A DNA stretch of 64,000 nt. It comes from Puccinia triticina. Lineage: Eukaryota; Basidiomycota; Pucciniomycetes; Pucciniales; Pucciniaceae. The notes beneath the pieces are model-generated. The model saw only the letters and a program-made list of their open reading frames with translations. It had not been told where the DNA came from and did not search any database. Below are positions 1-10,202 of this stretch, piece after piece. Position numbers and translations under genes: made by a program. The stretch lies in contig NC_070572.1 in NCBI RefSeq assembly GCF_026914185.1, positions 2,418,001 through 2,482,000 of the forward strand, written 5' to 3'. Every line of letters starts with the position of its first letter. Position 1 is the first letter of the stretch.

Positions 1-158
1 TTTTGGTTGATTTTCTAGATTGTATCTGTTATCCATTGAGAAAAGATAACACTTGGCAAGTGTCCCAATCCATCTGATAACCAAAACCACCATCACTTTA
101 GCCTTTTGTTTTTTATATCAAATAAACGGGCCTCACATTAATGTGGTGGGGGATGGAT

Positions 159-1513
159 TAGAGATGTCACTTGGTACCCGGCACCCGTGGGCGGGTACCC
201 GCCATCAGTGACAGGTACCCGCCCATGGGTGCCAGGTGCAGGTGCGGGTGTCTGAAATCCTGGAAATTTGAGGCAGGTACCCGCCCTTCAGGGGCCTCCA
301 GCGGGGGCAGAGGGTATATGTACATGTCCTCCCTAACTCCTGACCACCCAGCTTCACCCTCTATCACAATCACCACCACCATGGCCGGTAGCAGCAAGAA
401 GCGCCAACCGCCTTCATCACCTTCTTCCTCCAAAATCAGTACCCAGAATTCTAACCAACGATCTAAACAGTGCTCCCATTTAGCACAATCAAGTCACTTG
501 GGCTCGGAGATTGTTCAACTGGACAATTCTGATGACCGAACCTTAGGGACCGACCTTGACAATACTCAGAACTCAAAGACATCAAAGCTTTTTGATCACA
601 AAGAGCTCGGTAAGTTTCCTTTGATATTATTTGCGCTATTTTGTAGGCTATTCCAATCAAAGACTGATTTATGTTCCATCTTTGCATATGTAGAAAAAGC
701 TTGCAAGGTTCATTAGAACCAATTAAGTTCTGCCTATGGATTGTTTGAAACCCCGCTATTATCCGAGCTACTGGACAAGAATGGTTGCAAGATGATAGCC
801 TACCCGTGTAAAACGTAAGCTTCCACATTGGCAAATGACCTTCTATGCTTAGTACTTACCAATATTGTCACCAATTTGTTTTCCAGGTGCGGCATCAAAA
901 TCAATTGACCAATATATGATTCCTCGACTTCTAACCTCTCCAAACATGTATTGAGCTGCCTCAAGAAACAAATGGAATCAGAAAAGACCCAAAAACTAGC
1001 CGCCTTGGGAGTATTGGGTACTGGTGACATTGATGCGCGTGATTTTTTGGCTTCTGACAATCTTAATCAATCAGCAACAACGATAGACGTGGAGCGAGCA
1101 TTCAATTTTGGACGTGATTATGTCTTGGTGAGACGGCACCAGCTCAGTGCATCATCAATCACTCGCGGGATGGCAGTGGCCTATTATGCAAAAAATGGTA
1201 AGATTGAGAGTGGAATGTTACATAAATTTAAGATGAATCAGAGGAATGAGTTGAAAAAGAAAAACAAAGGCCAAGATGGAAAGAAATAAAGGCAGTCTTG
1301 TAGTAGATTTAGCTTTATTTTTATTTAGTTTTATTTTAAATGCTACCTCCCAGTCCTGGTACCAACTGGGTATTTTTTTCTTCAAAAACAACCAAAATAC
1401 CCAAAATTTTTGGCAGGTACCCGCCTTTCGCACCCGGGTACCTGCCCGCGGGTGCAGGTGTCCAAAATCCTGGAAATTTGAGGCGGGTACCCGGGTGCAA
1501 AGTGACATCTCTA
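159..1513 (+). mobile_element. Decayed hAT element with GGTACCCG subterminal repeats
   Basis: The ends are inverted copies: TAGAGATGTCAC at 159-170 and GTGACATCTCTA at 1502-1513. Inside each end lies a matching GC-rich stretch rich in GGTACCC and containing CCTGGAAATTTGAGGC, which probably acts as subterminal transposase-binding sequence (inference). Between them are pieces of a hAT transposase gene with introns. The 8 bp on either side (ggatggat and aaaaggaa) do not match, so a target duplication is not visible. The interior is too short for a full transposase, so this is an internally deleted copy. Confidence 0.7.
381..1289 (+). pseudogene. hAT transposase remnant
   Basis: An ATG in good context (caccATGG) at 381 opens an exon for a Ser/Gln/Asn-rich N-terminus (MAGSSKKRQ...). 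It ends at a GTAAGT donor at about 610. The next piece, after the acceptor at about 693, reads KKLARFIRTN, which resembles the N-terminal region of rust hAT transposases. The frame then breaks. Positions 951-1289 encode ATTIDVERAFNFGRDYV and ITRGMAVAYYAKNGKI, the C-terminal dimerisation region typical of hAT transposases. The BED finger and the whole catalytic core are missing, so it cannot be active. Family assignment is from recognised motifs only. Confidence 0.6.
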
Positions 1514-1690
1514 AAAAGGAAACTCGCGGTGTGTCTGGCCTGATCACACCACCACCACCACCTTGAGCACGTCTCATCCAACGGACACACTCCAAACTCA
1601 GAACCCCCCCCCCCCCTGACGCAAGTGCCAGTACCAACCGCCAGAGAAGGGGTAGCCACAACCAAGGCCCTCAAAGTCTCCCAACCAAAC

Positions 1691-2778
1691 TAGAGATGGC
1701 AATTGGTACCCGGGTACCCGCCGCGTGTCAGGGTACTGCCTGCTTTTTTAGCCCAAAACAGATACCCGCACCCATACTTGGCACCCGCAGCGGCGGTACC
1801 TGGGTCTTTCTGGCGGGTACTGGCAGTACCTGCCAAGTTTTCCTCTCAGATATGTGCCTGCTTGCTGAGATGGATCCCTTCAGGGCCTCGGCGAGCTGGT
1901 ATCAGTATACCTGCCGCCAAGAGAGGATTTCTCTTGGTGAGCAAGTATACATATACCAGCTTGCCGAGAGAGATTCCTCTTGGCGAGCACTGGTATACAC
2001 ACACCAGCTGTCCGACCTCTTGGCGAGCTGGTGTGTGTACACCAGCTGTCCGACCTCTCGGCGAGCTGGTGTGTGTACACCAGCTGTCCGACCTCTTGGC
2101 AAGCTGGTGTGTGTACACCAGCTGTCCGACCTCTCGGCAAGCTGGTGTGTGTACACCAGCTGTCCAACCTCTCGGCGAGCTGGTGTGTGTAAACCAGCTT
2201 TCCGACCTCTTGGCGAGCTGGTGTGTGTACACCAGCTTTCCTACCTCTCGGAGAGCTTGTGTGTGTTACCTGCTCGCCAAGAGGAATCCCTCTTGGCGGG
2301 CTGGTGGGCGTATACCTGCTCGCCAAGAGGAATCCCTCTTGGCAAGCTGGTGGGTGCATACCTGCTCGCCGAGAGGAATCCCTCTCGGCAAGCTGGTAGG
2401 TGTATACCTGCTTGCCAAGAAGAATCCCTCTTGGCAAGCAGGTGGGTGTATACCTGCTCAACAAGAGGAATCCCTCTTGCCGTGCTGGTGGGTGTATACC
2501 AGTGCTTGCCAAGAGGACTCCCTCCCGGCGAGCGGGTATTTGTACATACACCAGGTCTCCAAGAGGAATCTCTCTCGGTGGCGCCGCAGCCAGGGATATC
2601 ACACAGGAATTGCAGGAGACAAGTCCATAAGGGGGTTGGGGACATACACAGCGGAAAAGAGGTAGCAGTATTGGCAGGTATCAAGCGGCAGTACCCGGGT
2701 ACCCCCCTAAAAATTACACAAAAACCAACACCTGTACCCGTACTTGGCACCCGCACCAGCGGTGTGGTAAGCCAATCC
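1691..2778 (+). mobile_element. Truncated hAT-like element with palindromic minisatellite core
   Basis: A left terminus TAGAGATGGCAATTGGTACC starts at 1691 and is followed by GGTACCCG-type subterminal sequence. This resembles the termini at 159 and 18252. The interior is the palindromic minisatellite described separately. A second GGTACCCG-rich stretch follows at about 2690-2765. No matching right terminus (TTGCCATCTCTA) is present, and the sequence changes to gypsy-like sequence at about 2779. The simplest reading is that the retrotransposon inserted here and the right end was lost. The long open frames through it are repeat artefacts. Confidence 0.5.
1896..2595. repeat. Palindromic minisatellite (38-bp and about 48-bp units)
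   Basis: From about 2010 to 2260 there are about six near-identical 38-bp units containing CTGGTGTGTGTACACCAG, itself a palindrome, separated by CTGTCCGACCTCTYGGCGAG. From 2265 to 2595 the unit lengthens and alternates CCTGCTCGCCAAGAGGAAT with its complement-like partner CCCTCTTGGCAAGC. Neighbouring half-units can therefore pair as hairpins. The unit is open in several frames, which explains the long apparent ORFs on both strands. Confidence 0.85.
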
Positions 2779-3688
2779 TGAATATGGCACCAAAATCAAA
2801 GTCTTTTCCCCTCAATATAACCCTCTCTGAAATACTCAAGCACCCACCTCCCTTAAGGATCAAGGCCAGGACAACTCATACCTATCAACAGGCACCCCAT
2901 TCTCTCTTCACCCTTTTTCCCCACCTTCTGGATACCCACCTACACCAACTCAATAATCCTCAAGCACCCAGCTAGGCACAAGTGGGAGAAAGTCAGCCAT
3001 CAGACAGAGCCAGACTATTAGGAAAGACCCTGGATATTCATCACCTTTTACTCCCTTCCCAATCCAGCATAACAGCCCCATCTTGGCATTAGCCACACAT
3101 GTAATAACCATGGAGATCCCATCTTGGTTACCCCTTGTACCCTTTGGTTGCAGCCCTTCCCTTTTCAGACTCTCATATGATATGTAATCCCTTTCTTCTG
3201 ATGTTTCATTGTCTCTCCACATTCCAGCCTCATTCCAGAACTTTCCATCCCCATAGCATTTTCAGCCTCAGCCCCTTGATTGAGAATTTTCACTGTTTCA
3301 TCTTTTCTTCCAGCCACAACTCAGCCCCATAATATTTTGTATATAGTCTGCCCTCTTTGGCCCTACCTTTTGTTCCCCATCAGATCCTGTCCCAGCAATC
3401 CAGATCACTGGTCACCATTCACTATCCTTGCTTATGCCATTAAATCAGAGTGGACAAGCTTGATAAGTCTATGCCAAATATATCAGGTTGGACAGACTTT
3501 ACATTACCTTTACCTTGCTATTAGATTAGTAGAAATTGAACCCTTAGACATACTCCAAGAATCCTCTATAGCCACACCTTTCCTTAAGAGTCCATACTCT
3601 TATATTCTTTTTCTTGTTCCCCTGAGAGGCAGCCCTTCAAGCACCAAATCCCTCTCAAGCTCTATTCTTCCCTCAGAGTAGTTCCACA
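2779..3688 (+). mobile_element. Probable 5' LTR of the gypsy element
   Basis: The stretch begins TGAATATGGC and ends TTCCACA, so it has TG...CA ends. It is followed directly by AGTGGTGTCCCAACAGTGG, which resembles the tRNA primer-binding region just inside an LTR. It contains no convincing ORF. There is no second copy in the window because the 3' part of the element is missing, so the boundaries rest only on the TG/CA ends and the position upstream of gag. Confidence 0.35.
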
Positions 3689-4045
3689 AGTGGTGTCCCA
3701 ACAGTGGCCTGAAGATCTTTAGTTTTCAGTCCTTACTTTTATTTCCTAGTCTAATATAGTTACAGGATTAGCTAGTGAACTCATAAAACCTTTATACTTA
3801 ACAAATTACTTACCTTAAACTACATACCTTTAACACCTTATAAACCTACCACTTTCAACAAAATACCTTCATCAAATTCTTCAGAACAATCCTTTAGGCT
3901 ATCTACTTTTAACAACCATATCATCAGCTTACAGACCAACTCCCCAACTCCTTCTATCCACTCACTTAACAATCAACCCTTAACCATACCCAGACCTGCC
4001 AGAAGTAGCTCTCACACTGGATTAATCATCAAGACCCTGGAAGAA
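3689..4045 (+). other. Leader between the LTR and gag
   Basis: This non-coding leader starts with the primer-binding-like sequence TGGTGTCCCAACAGTGG and is C/T/A-rich. The gag frame is open without an ATG for at least 90 bases upstream of the chosen start at 4046, so a slightly earlier non-ATG or spliced start cannot be excluded. Confidence 0.35.
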
Positions 4046-5239
4046 ATGGTCATCCCTCCATTTAGACCAAAAACTCAACAACCTGGACCTGACTTGGAAT
4101 CCAATACTGGAGGAGTCTTCAATCAGCCCAACCCCACCCACTTTGGAGGAAACAACTTGCCTACAAACTTTGGAGCAAATACTATGGAACCTAGAGGACA
4201 ACCCAACCTTGGACCAACTCAACAACCTGAAGCCCATACTGGAGGATTTTTCAATCAGCCTAATCCCACACACTTTGGAGGAAACAACATACCTGCAAAC
4301 CCTGGACCTATGAGAAATGGGAGTCCCTCAACCACTGGAAGCCCTGCTTTGTATCCTCTTCCTGAACCTTTTATGCCCAGACACTCAGAATCAGCTCCCA
4401 TAAATCAACCATCTTATCCTAGATCAGCTATACCTACTACTACTCATTACCTGGAAGGAGAACCTGCTATGCCAAGGTACTCCGGGGGAAATCACAAAGC
4501 AATCAAAATTAAACCACTGGATAAGGATCTTTGCTATGATGGATCCAACATACCTATTGAAAAATTTATCAGAAGATATGAAGCAGCTGGAAGAACTGAT
4601 GGAGCCACTCACTTAGACCTGGTCACCCAAATTTCTCCTTTTATCAAAGGCAGGGATCTGAAGGATGAAGTTGAAGAAATGACTGGCTATGAGGACCAAG
4701 ACTGGAAATTGCTAAAAAAGGAGTTACTCAAAAGGTTTGGATCTTCACTTCCTTTAGTCAGATATACCAGACATGATCTTAAGGACCTAGTACACTCTGC
4801 CATTAAGGGAGGGGGTATTAGTACTACTGAACACTTTAAAAGTTTTAGGACCAAGTTTGCAGCAATCACTAACTACCTGGTAAGAATGGGGTACAGTTCC
4901 AGTATTGAGGAATTCAGAGATAACCTTCTAGAAGCCCTTAGTGAGGAAATAGAGCAAGCTGTCACAAAGGAGCTGGTCAGAAACAATATGATGCTTACCT
5001 CCAAGGATGGTGGTGACATTCTGCCTGAAACTGAAGTTCTGCTCTCATATATCCATAAAGAAATCCATCAGAAATCAGTAATGTCTAGGGGAAAGGTTTG
5101 GAAAGGCATTGACTATGTCACTCCTACTACTAACAATGCTTCTTCCAAATACAAAACACAGGAAAAAGAAGTTGAGGAACTCACTAAAACCCTATCTAGC
5201 TGGCATACCCAAAAACCTTCCCCCTTCTTCATGAAAAGT
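4046..5239 (+). pseudogene. gag: Ty3/gypsy Gag, N-terminal part (interrupted)
   Basis: This is the capsid-like part of a fungal Ty3/gypsy Gag. The N-terminal third is Pro/Asn/Gly-rich and contains a duplicated motif (GGVFNQPNPTHFGGNN and GGFFNQPNPTHFGGNN). It is followed by a helical retrotransposon-gag region containing YDGSNIPIEKFIRRYEAAG and LLKKELLKRFGSSLP. The frame is intact up to 5239, where a solo LTR interrupts it. The same frame resumes at 6288 with the zinc knuckle. The apparent end at 5266 lies inside the inserted LTR and is not the native stop. Confidence 0.75.
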
Positions 5240-6282
5240 TGTCAGCCTTGGAGTCAACTCAGCTGACCTAAAGTCTGCCTTTTTCTACTTTTTACATATG
5301 AATTACTTCATATCTTTTCATCTTAAGAGATAACCTTGTTTTGACTTCAGATTCTGTTTTCTCATGCAATTTTGACCCTAGTTACAACTTATCATTTTTT
5401 GTAACCCTACTCTTTCCCTAAGTTCTTGTGTCAGCCTGAGAGTCAGTTCCTCCAATTGGGTCCCGCGACTCAATGAATTGTGATTGAGTCCCGCGACTCA
5501 ATAAGAGCTATGGCGCGCATGCGCAGTTGTGATGTGGCAGCGCTACCAGACAATTGAGTCCCGCGACTCAATGAATTACAATTGAGTCCCGCGACTCAAT
5601 GAATTATGATTAAGTCCCGCGACTCAATGAGAGTTATGGCGCGCATGCGCAGCTGTGACGTGGCAGAGCTACCAGGCGCGCCAACCACTTGTACATGAGT
5701 AATTATGTAAGCAAACTGTGAAAATTCTCGTAGTCAGGATCCCCCTTGCCTGAGGCAGATCCACAGACTTCAGCACACCAGAACCACACCCCAGATAACC
5801 CAGGATCACCACCAAAGAGATTACCACGCTCCCAGTATACCTACCGTCACAGGTGCCTAGGATATTGACAGTAAGTAAACTCTTTCTCTGAACCTTGCTT
5901 ATCCAGAGTGAAACTCTGTTGCTCTTGACTGTTTCTTCATTTCTTTAACTATTTCAATCATAAAGGATCAAAAGGTTATCTCTGGTTAAGACCTATAAAA
6001 CCAGAGCAGAGTAGTAACCCTACTTCTGAATCCCACCAACGTTTCCTTGTTGTGAGTGGAGTCTGTTGCACTCTTTTTGGCCTGGCACAGCTGGCATCCA
6101 ACTTTTCCAGGTTGAGAATAGCCCAGATCAATTTATAAAGACTTAAAGTCTAGGCCTGATCTTCTCTTTTCTCTCTCTGTCTCTTCCTCTCTCTCAGTTT
6201 GTATTTCTTTATCCCAAGGAATCCAAACCTTTCCCCCTCCTTTTCTTGTGTCCTGCTGTCACATAAGGGACACAGGCTCACA
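5240..6282 (+). mobile_element. Solo LTR inserted in gag (5-bp TSD AAAGT)
   Basis: This is a 1043-bp LTR with TGTCAGCC...GGCTCACA ends. It is flanked by a perfect 5-bp duplication, AAAGT at 5235-5239 and 6283-6287. A second copy of the same family lies at 53895-54910 with its own duplication, which independently fixes both ends. No internal retroelement region is present, so it arose by LTR-LTR recombination. Removing it and one AAAGT copy restores the gag frame. It is a different family from the gypsy element it interrupts. Confidence 0.92.
5455..5625. repeat. Hairpin repeats TTGAGTCCCGCGACTCAA in the solo LTR
   Basis: There are about five copies of (A)TTGAGTCCCGCGACTCAAT, an imperfect palindrome with TTGAGTC/GACTCAA arms. 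They are separated by GAATTRYRAT spacers and by a repeated GGCGCGCATGCGCAG segment. They lie in the 5' (U3-like) half of the LTR. The related LTR at 53895 lacks the array and keeps only the GCGCAGTTGTGACGT part. Expansion is therefore copy-specific. Confidence 0.85.
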
Positions 6283-6287
6283 AAAGT

Positions 6288-6890
6288 CATGTACCATACA
6301 AACCAGCCCAGAAGGACAAGGACTGGACAACTTTCAAGTGCAATTACTGCCACCAAATGGGCCACTCTTTTTCTAGGTGCAACCTGGCCAATCTGGATGA
6401 ACTGAATGTAGAATTCAAGAAAGAAGGTAATAATGTAAGACTGCCTGATGGAAATATAGTTCCCTGGGAAAGGAACAGAGCTTACAAGTTTGCTGTAGAC
6501 CAATACAACCAGGAACAGAAACAACCTGGGATACTAAACTTACCTGCTGGAATCCTCAAAACTGGCAACTCTACTGAACCTCAAGCCTCCTCTGGACAAC
6601 TGGAAGAAATGGACCCAACTGAAGACCTATCCACCTATGACTGTGATATTGGGAAAAGGACTAGAAGTGGTATGGAATACCCAGAAGAGGTAGTTACCAA
6701 CAAGAAGGTCAGGAAGGACAAGCAATACCACATGGACATGGACCAACCTCTGGAATATGCCAAAAAGCACCCCATTCCCCTTCTCACTTTTCCAACCTCT
6801 GGAATATGCCAAAAAGCACCCCATTCCCCTTCTCACTCTTCCAACCTCTCAAAAATCCCCAGCCAAGAAAGTCCAGATCCAAACCCCTGA
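6288..6890 (+). pseudogene. gag: Ty3/gypsy Gag, zinc-knuckle part
   Basis: This is the in-frame continuation of the gag frame that stops at 5239. It contains a textbook CX2CX4HX4C zinc knuckle (CNYCHQMGHSFSRC) at about 6354-6395, the nucleic-acid-binding module of Gag. Next comes LPDGNIVPWERNRAYKFA and an acidic stretch. A 49-bp tandem duplication at 6743-6840 throws the frame, so this reading ends at 6890 while the true Gag-Pro continuation lies one frame over (from about 6850). Confidence 0.72.
6743..6840 (+). repeat. 49-bp tandem duplication breaking Gag-Pro
   Basis: The segment CCAACCTCTGGAATATGCCA... occurs at 6743-6791 and again at 6792-6840, nearly identical. Its length, 49 bp, is not a multiple of three. 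The upstream gag frame and the downstream protease frame differ by exactly one, as expected if this duplication caused the frameshift. Confidence 0.9.
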
Positions 6891-7321
6891 AGACTCCCAA
6901 ACTCCCAAGGAAAAACCAACTAGGAAGATCCATGTAGAGAAACCATTAGCTAAGGAATACCCTGAGGCAGAAGAAAGGGTAGTTAGCAGGATGCTCACTG
7001 ATGGCAGATTAGAATTATCCTATGCTGAACTTCTGGCCATTTCCCCTGGAGCTGTGGATTTCTTAAAGAAGAAGATCAGCCCTAGAAGGATACCTCTGGA
7101 AACCCTTTCCAAAACAACCAACTCTGGAGATGTAGAAGAAGACCAGGACCAAGAAGAAGAACTGGAGCCAGAATCACCCCACTATGCTTGCCCTCTTGGA
7201 TATGTAGATGCCACTATAAATGGAAAAACCTTTCAGGCCCTCTTGGATAATGGATCACAAGTCAACTTACTTCCCAGGAATCTTGCAGCAAGAATGGGAT
7301 TAATAGTCACCCAAAGGAATA
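6850..7321 (+). pseudogene. pro: Ty3/gypsy aspartic protease, N-terminal part
   Basis: After the duplication the frame continues through a Lys/Pro-rich linker, then ERVVSRMLTDGRLELSYAEL, an acidic stretch, and the protease start CPLGYVDATINGKTFQALLDNGSQVNLLPRN split here only for length. The catalytic loop reads DNGS rather than the common D(S/T)G. It is interrupted after RN at 7320 by a Helitron whose first base is 7322. The remaining part of the protease starts at 10203 on the other side of the insertion. Confidence 0.72.
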
Positions 7322-7529
7322 TCCAAGTTTAGTAAAGACACAGTTTTTCCAGAATCCTAAAAAAAATATCAAGGGTTCCCCCTGTAAATAAATACCCCAA
7401 ATGAGAAAAAAAAAAATCAAGGGTTTCCCCATTGTACAGAAAATCAATCCAAAAATCACAACTATTCCTCAAACAATACATATAACAAAAGCAAAAATCG
7501 CAACCTAGCCCTCCAACATCAGCAGAAGT

Positions 7530-8948
7530 GCTGTGTCCACAGGCTCAACCCCCAGCACGCGTCAAGCGCACAGGTCAAAAGGGATGGACGTGAAGGCCCC
7601 CGGCCCGCAGCAAAGGCTGCTGACCAGTGGGGGGCCCACTCTTTGCCCCTCAAACTGTGCAAGTGCAACAGCGGAGGGGGGTGAGGACAAACCGCACGCT
7701 GGAATTACAGCGGCAGAGGATGCCTGCGGCAAACAATACTACATCAGGCTTCACCTTAAATAGCCATTTGGACCCGACATGCCTGCCCGACTGCTCCTCT
7801 CCAACTCGACGCCTTGACCCTGGTACCCCATTTCAACACCAGGCTATCACCAAGCCTCCAAGTACAAACAACAATATCAAGTGCCACGCTGGCCATTGCA
7901 GGCAACAGCACCTGATACATAAGACATAAGTATTTAGGCGCGCGCACAAACCAACTGTTGCATAATCTGACCAGATCATACACTCCTCTGACCGCCGCTA
8001 AGCAGCACCCTCGCCATCGGATGGTCTTGCTGGGCGTGTTTGTTGCTCTTGTCGGGCTGGGATGGCCAATCAACAAGTATTATGCGCCAAGGCGCTGGGG
8101 AGGACATTGCGACTGCTCATTTGCCTCCCTGCCAAAGATCGCTTCATCCATGCCGGCGTCAGCCATCCGTTTTGTTTCTTTGAAAAACGTAATTGGGTGC
8201 TTTTCGGTGGCCATGATGGAAAGGTCTCACCCTCACCTTCTCTTTCCTGCATCCAAGAGATGTCACTCAGTTGCTCATGTGTTTCGTGTTTTTGGCACAG
8301 GTCTTTGCAACCAATCTGGGCCCGGTGTTGCGCCAAACCCTGTGCCCCAGCGCCGCCTGCTTCTTAAGATGCCTCTCTAACCCATATCGCCTCGCTCCCT
8401 CCACCCGAGCGACAATGGCCAACCATCCCCGAAGCCTCTCAGCCAACCCTGCCATGCTTCTCCTCAGCCACTCTGCCGCTGCCGCCGATCCTGCCGACAA
8501 GGGCAACAACAATACCCCCACACTCGCCCACATGCCCGCCCTGCCCAGCACCCTCAGCACCGACGATCAGCTCTTACCCTGGTTGACACCCCTGCCCACC
8601 AACTCATTCTCCGCCTCCTCCGACTCGCTCTCGTCACCGTCCTCCTCCTCCTCCTCCTCTCCATCCCTCTGTCGCCATCATACGCTCGACCCGCTAGAAC
8701 CCGAAATCCCGGCCTGCTTCGCCTCATCCTCTCTCTGTCTATCCACCCCTCCCTCCAACCCATCGTCTACTCGTGACCCTCTCAAAACTACCCGGCCCAT
8801 CTTCCTCCTCCCCGGCCCGGCCCAGCTCTCAACCATCCCCATCTCAATCTTGACTCCCCACAAGCTCTCAACCCCTTGCCAAACTTCGCCATTGTTGCCC
8901 CCAGAACTTGCCCTATGGAATCATCAGCCAGTTTTCAAACTTGCATAA
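7530..8948 (+). other. GC-rich gene-like cargo in the Helitron
   Basis: This block is markedly more GC-rich than its surroundings. The longest sensible reading starts at an ATG at 8415 (MANHPRSLSANPAM...) and is a Ser/Pro/Leu-rich, low-complexity protein with a Ser run at about 8640-8665, ending at 8948. It resembles the promoter-proximal end of a host gene more than a TE gene, consistent with Helitron capture (inference). I do not recognise the protein. The other overlapping frames are weaker. Confidence 0.35.
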
Positions 8949-9323
8949 ATGTGAAATCAATGCTGCCCTTTTAAAATAAAAGTCAAAGGCAAAAGTATCC
9001 TGCAAACTTCAACACAGGCTTTTATCAGTACACTTTTGTATATCCCATGTTTAGTGTTTCTCCTCTAACTTGAGTGTTGGCTTGCAAGCTAGCCATGCTA
9101 CTGGGGTTCAGAGCATGGATGAAATTTTTCTCACTCTCAAAAACAAATACATTGAACTTTGTATCAGGGTGAATTGTATGGGGAACTGAGCCCTTATTGT
9201 TCCTGTAAAGATTTACTTGATTTCTATTTGAATTCTTGAGAAGGAACTCCACATTTCATGCATCCTTCCACTCGAATGGTCATTTTTCAATTCAATTGAG
9301 TCATGATACTGGAGAAACAGCAT

Positions 9324-9539
9324 CACTGCCAGCATGTTTGGCTGGGTTGAAGTCATCCCAGTTTAACTGGGATGCACTCAACCAATTTAAACTTGGTTGA
9401 TCTCAACCAATTTAATATAAACCTAAGGGGGGTTCCTTGGATTTATATTTCATCAGTTCGGATCACCCAAGTTTAAATTGGTTAAGTGCATCCCAGTTTA
9501 ACTGGGATAACCTTAACCCAGCCAATTGTGCTGGCAGTG
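9324..9539. mobile_element. CACTA-like MITE (3-bp TSD CAT)
   Basis: Inverted ends CACTGCCAGCA (9324-9334) and TGCTGGCAGTG (9529-9539) are flanked by a 3-bp duplication CAT. The interior is a near-perfect fold: GGCTGGGTTGAAGTCATCCC against its complement at about 9500-9525, plus the palindrome CCCAGTTTAACTGGG in each arm. CACTG-type ends with 3-bp duplications are characteristic of the CACTA superfamily. A second element with the same terminal 11 bases lies at 20953. It is nested in the Helitron. Confidence 0.7.
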
Positions 9540-9590
9540 CATATGACTAAAATTGTGTGAGTATATCAAATAGCACAGTGTGTAGACCTA

Positions 9591-9740
9591 GGCCCCGTTT
9601 GGAGCCAATATAATCCAGGCAATATATGAGTTTTTTTGCATGACATCCTATGTGACATCTGATCAGGTCCGCCAAAACTTGATCAGATGTCACAAGTTTC
9701 CAGATTATATTGTGCAATTATATCGGCTCCAAACGGGGCC
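9591..9740. mobile_element. Small MITE with GGCCCCGTTTGGAGCC ends (TSD CTA)
   Basis: This is a 150-bp element. The left end GGCCCCGTTTGGAGCC is mirrored by GGCTCCAAACGGGGCC at 9725-9740. CTA flanks both sides (9588-9590, 9741-9743). The terminus resembles PIF/Harbinger (Tourist-like) MITEs, which duplicate 3 bp. A near-palindromic GATCAGGTCC/GATCAGATGTC centre lies at about 9660-9690. Confidence 0.65.
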
Positions 9741-10003
9741 CTATTTTCCACCATCATATTTTTTGAGGAATAACTTGAAGTCTGGTGAGAGCTCCTTACC
9801 TCTCCAAAAAGGTAGCAAAAACCCACTGTACATGCTGTAGATTACCAGATTTTGAAGGATCATCATTTGAAAGTTTGTTGTAAATTTTTGAAATTCTCAA
9901 CTGTGATGCAGATACTACTTGGTGGATAATTGTAGACTCTGATTTTTTTTTTTTTTTTTTGCAAAGGTGGGTTGGGGTTCTAGATTTTAAATTGTAACAA
10001 TTA

Positions 10004-10030
10004 CAACGGCGTAGCCGCCTTGGCCTCTGG
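10004..10030 (+). mobile_element. Internal second Helitron 3' end
   Basis: A GCGGC-like hairpin (ACGGCGTAGCCGC) is followed by CTTGGCCTCTGG|T. It is a slightly diverged Helitron terminus 170 bp upstream of the one that was actually used at 10202. It may be an older terminus bypassed during transposition or the remnant of a nested Helitron. Confidence 0.6.
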
Positions 10031-10202
10031 TTGCTTAAAAGGATGGGTAGACTAGAGGGGGGTCAAAAATGCAGTGAAAACCTGGTGTGTCTGATAAATC
10101 TGTATGGACTGATACTGCATAAAGTTGGGTAGTGAGATTAAACACAGAAGGTGGGTCAACTAAACCTAGATTTTGCAGCGGCAAAGCCGCCTTGGCCTCT
10201 AG

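Larger units (their letters stand above)
7322..10202 (+). mobile_element. Non-autonomous Helitron inserted in the gypsy protease
   Basis: The 5' end is A|TCCAAGTTTAGTAAAGACA. The 3' end has a GCGGC-AAA-GCCGC stem-loop followed by CTTGGCCTCTAG|T. Both match the Helitron rule: insertion between A and T, 5' TC, 3' hairpin about 10 nt before CTRR. Removing 7322-10202 joins A to TG and continues the protease frame (RN|M|NLKGIGG). The 5' end and an internal CTCAAACTG...GTGCAACAG stretch also occur in the second Helitron (17717-21796). No Rep/helicase gene is present, so it is non-autonomous. The 3' hairpin occurs six times in the window. Confidence 0.85.

Noticed and set aside
1696..2781. 361-codon open frame and overlapping long frames on both strands
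   Set aside because: They run through the palindromic minisatellite, whose units avoid stops in many frames. The translations are repeats of short words (for example VCVHQLSDLSASW) with no start context or domain.
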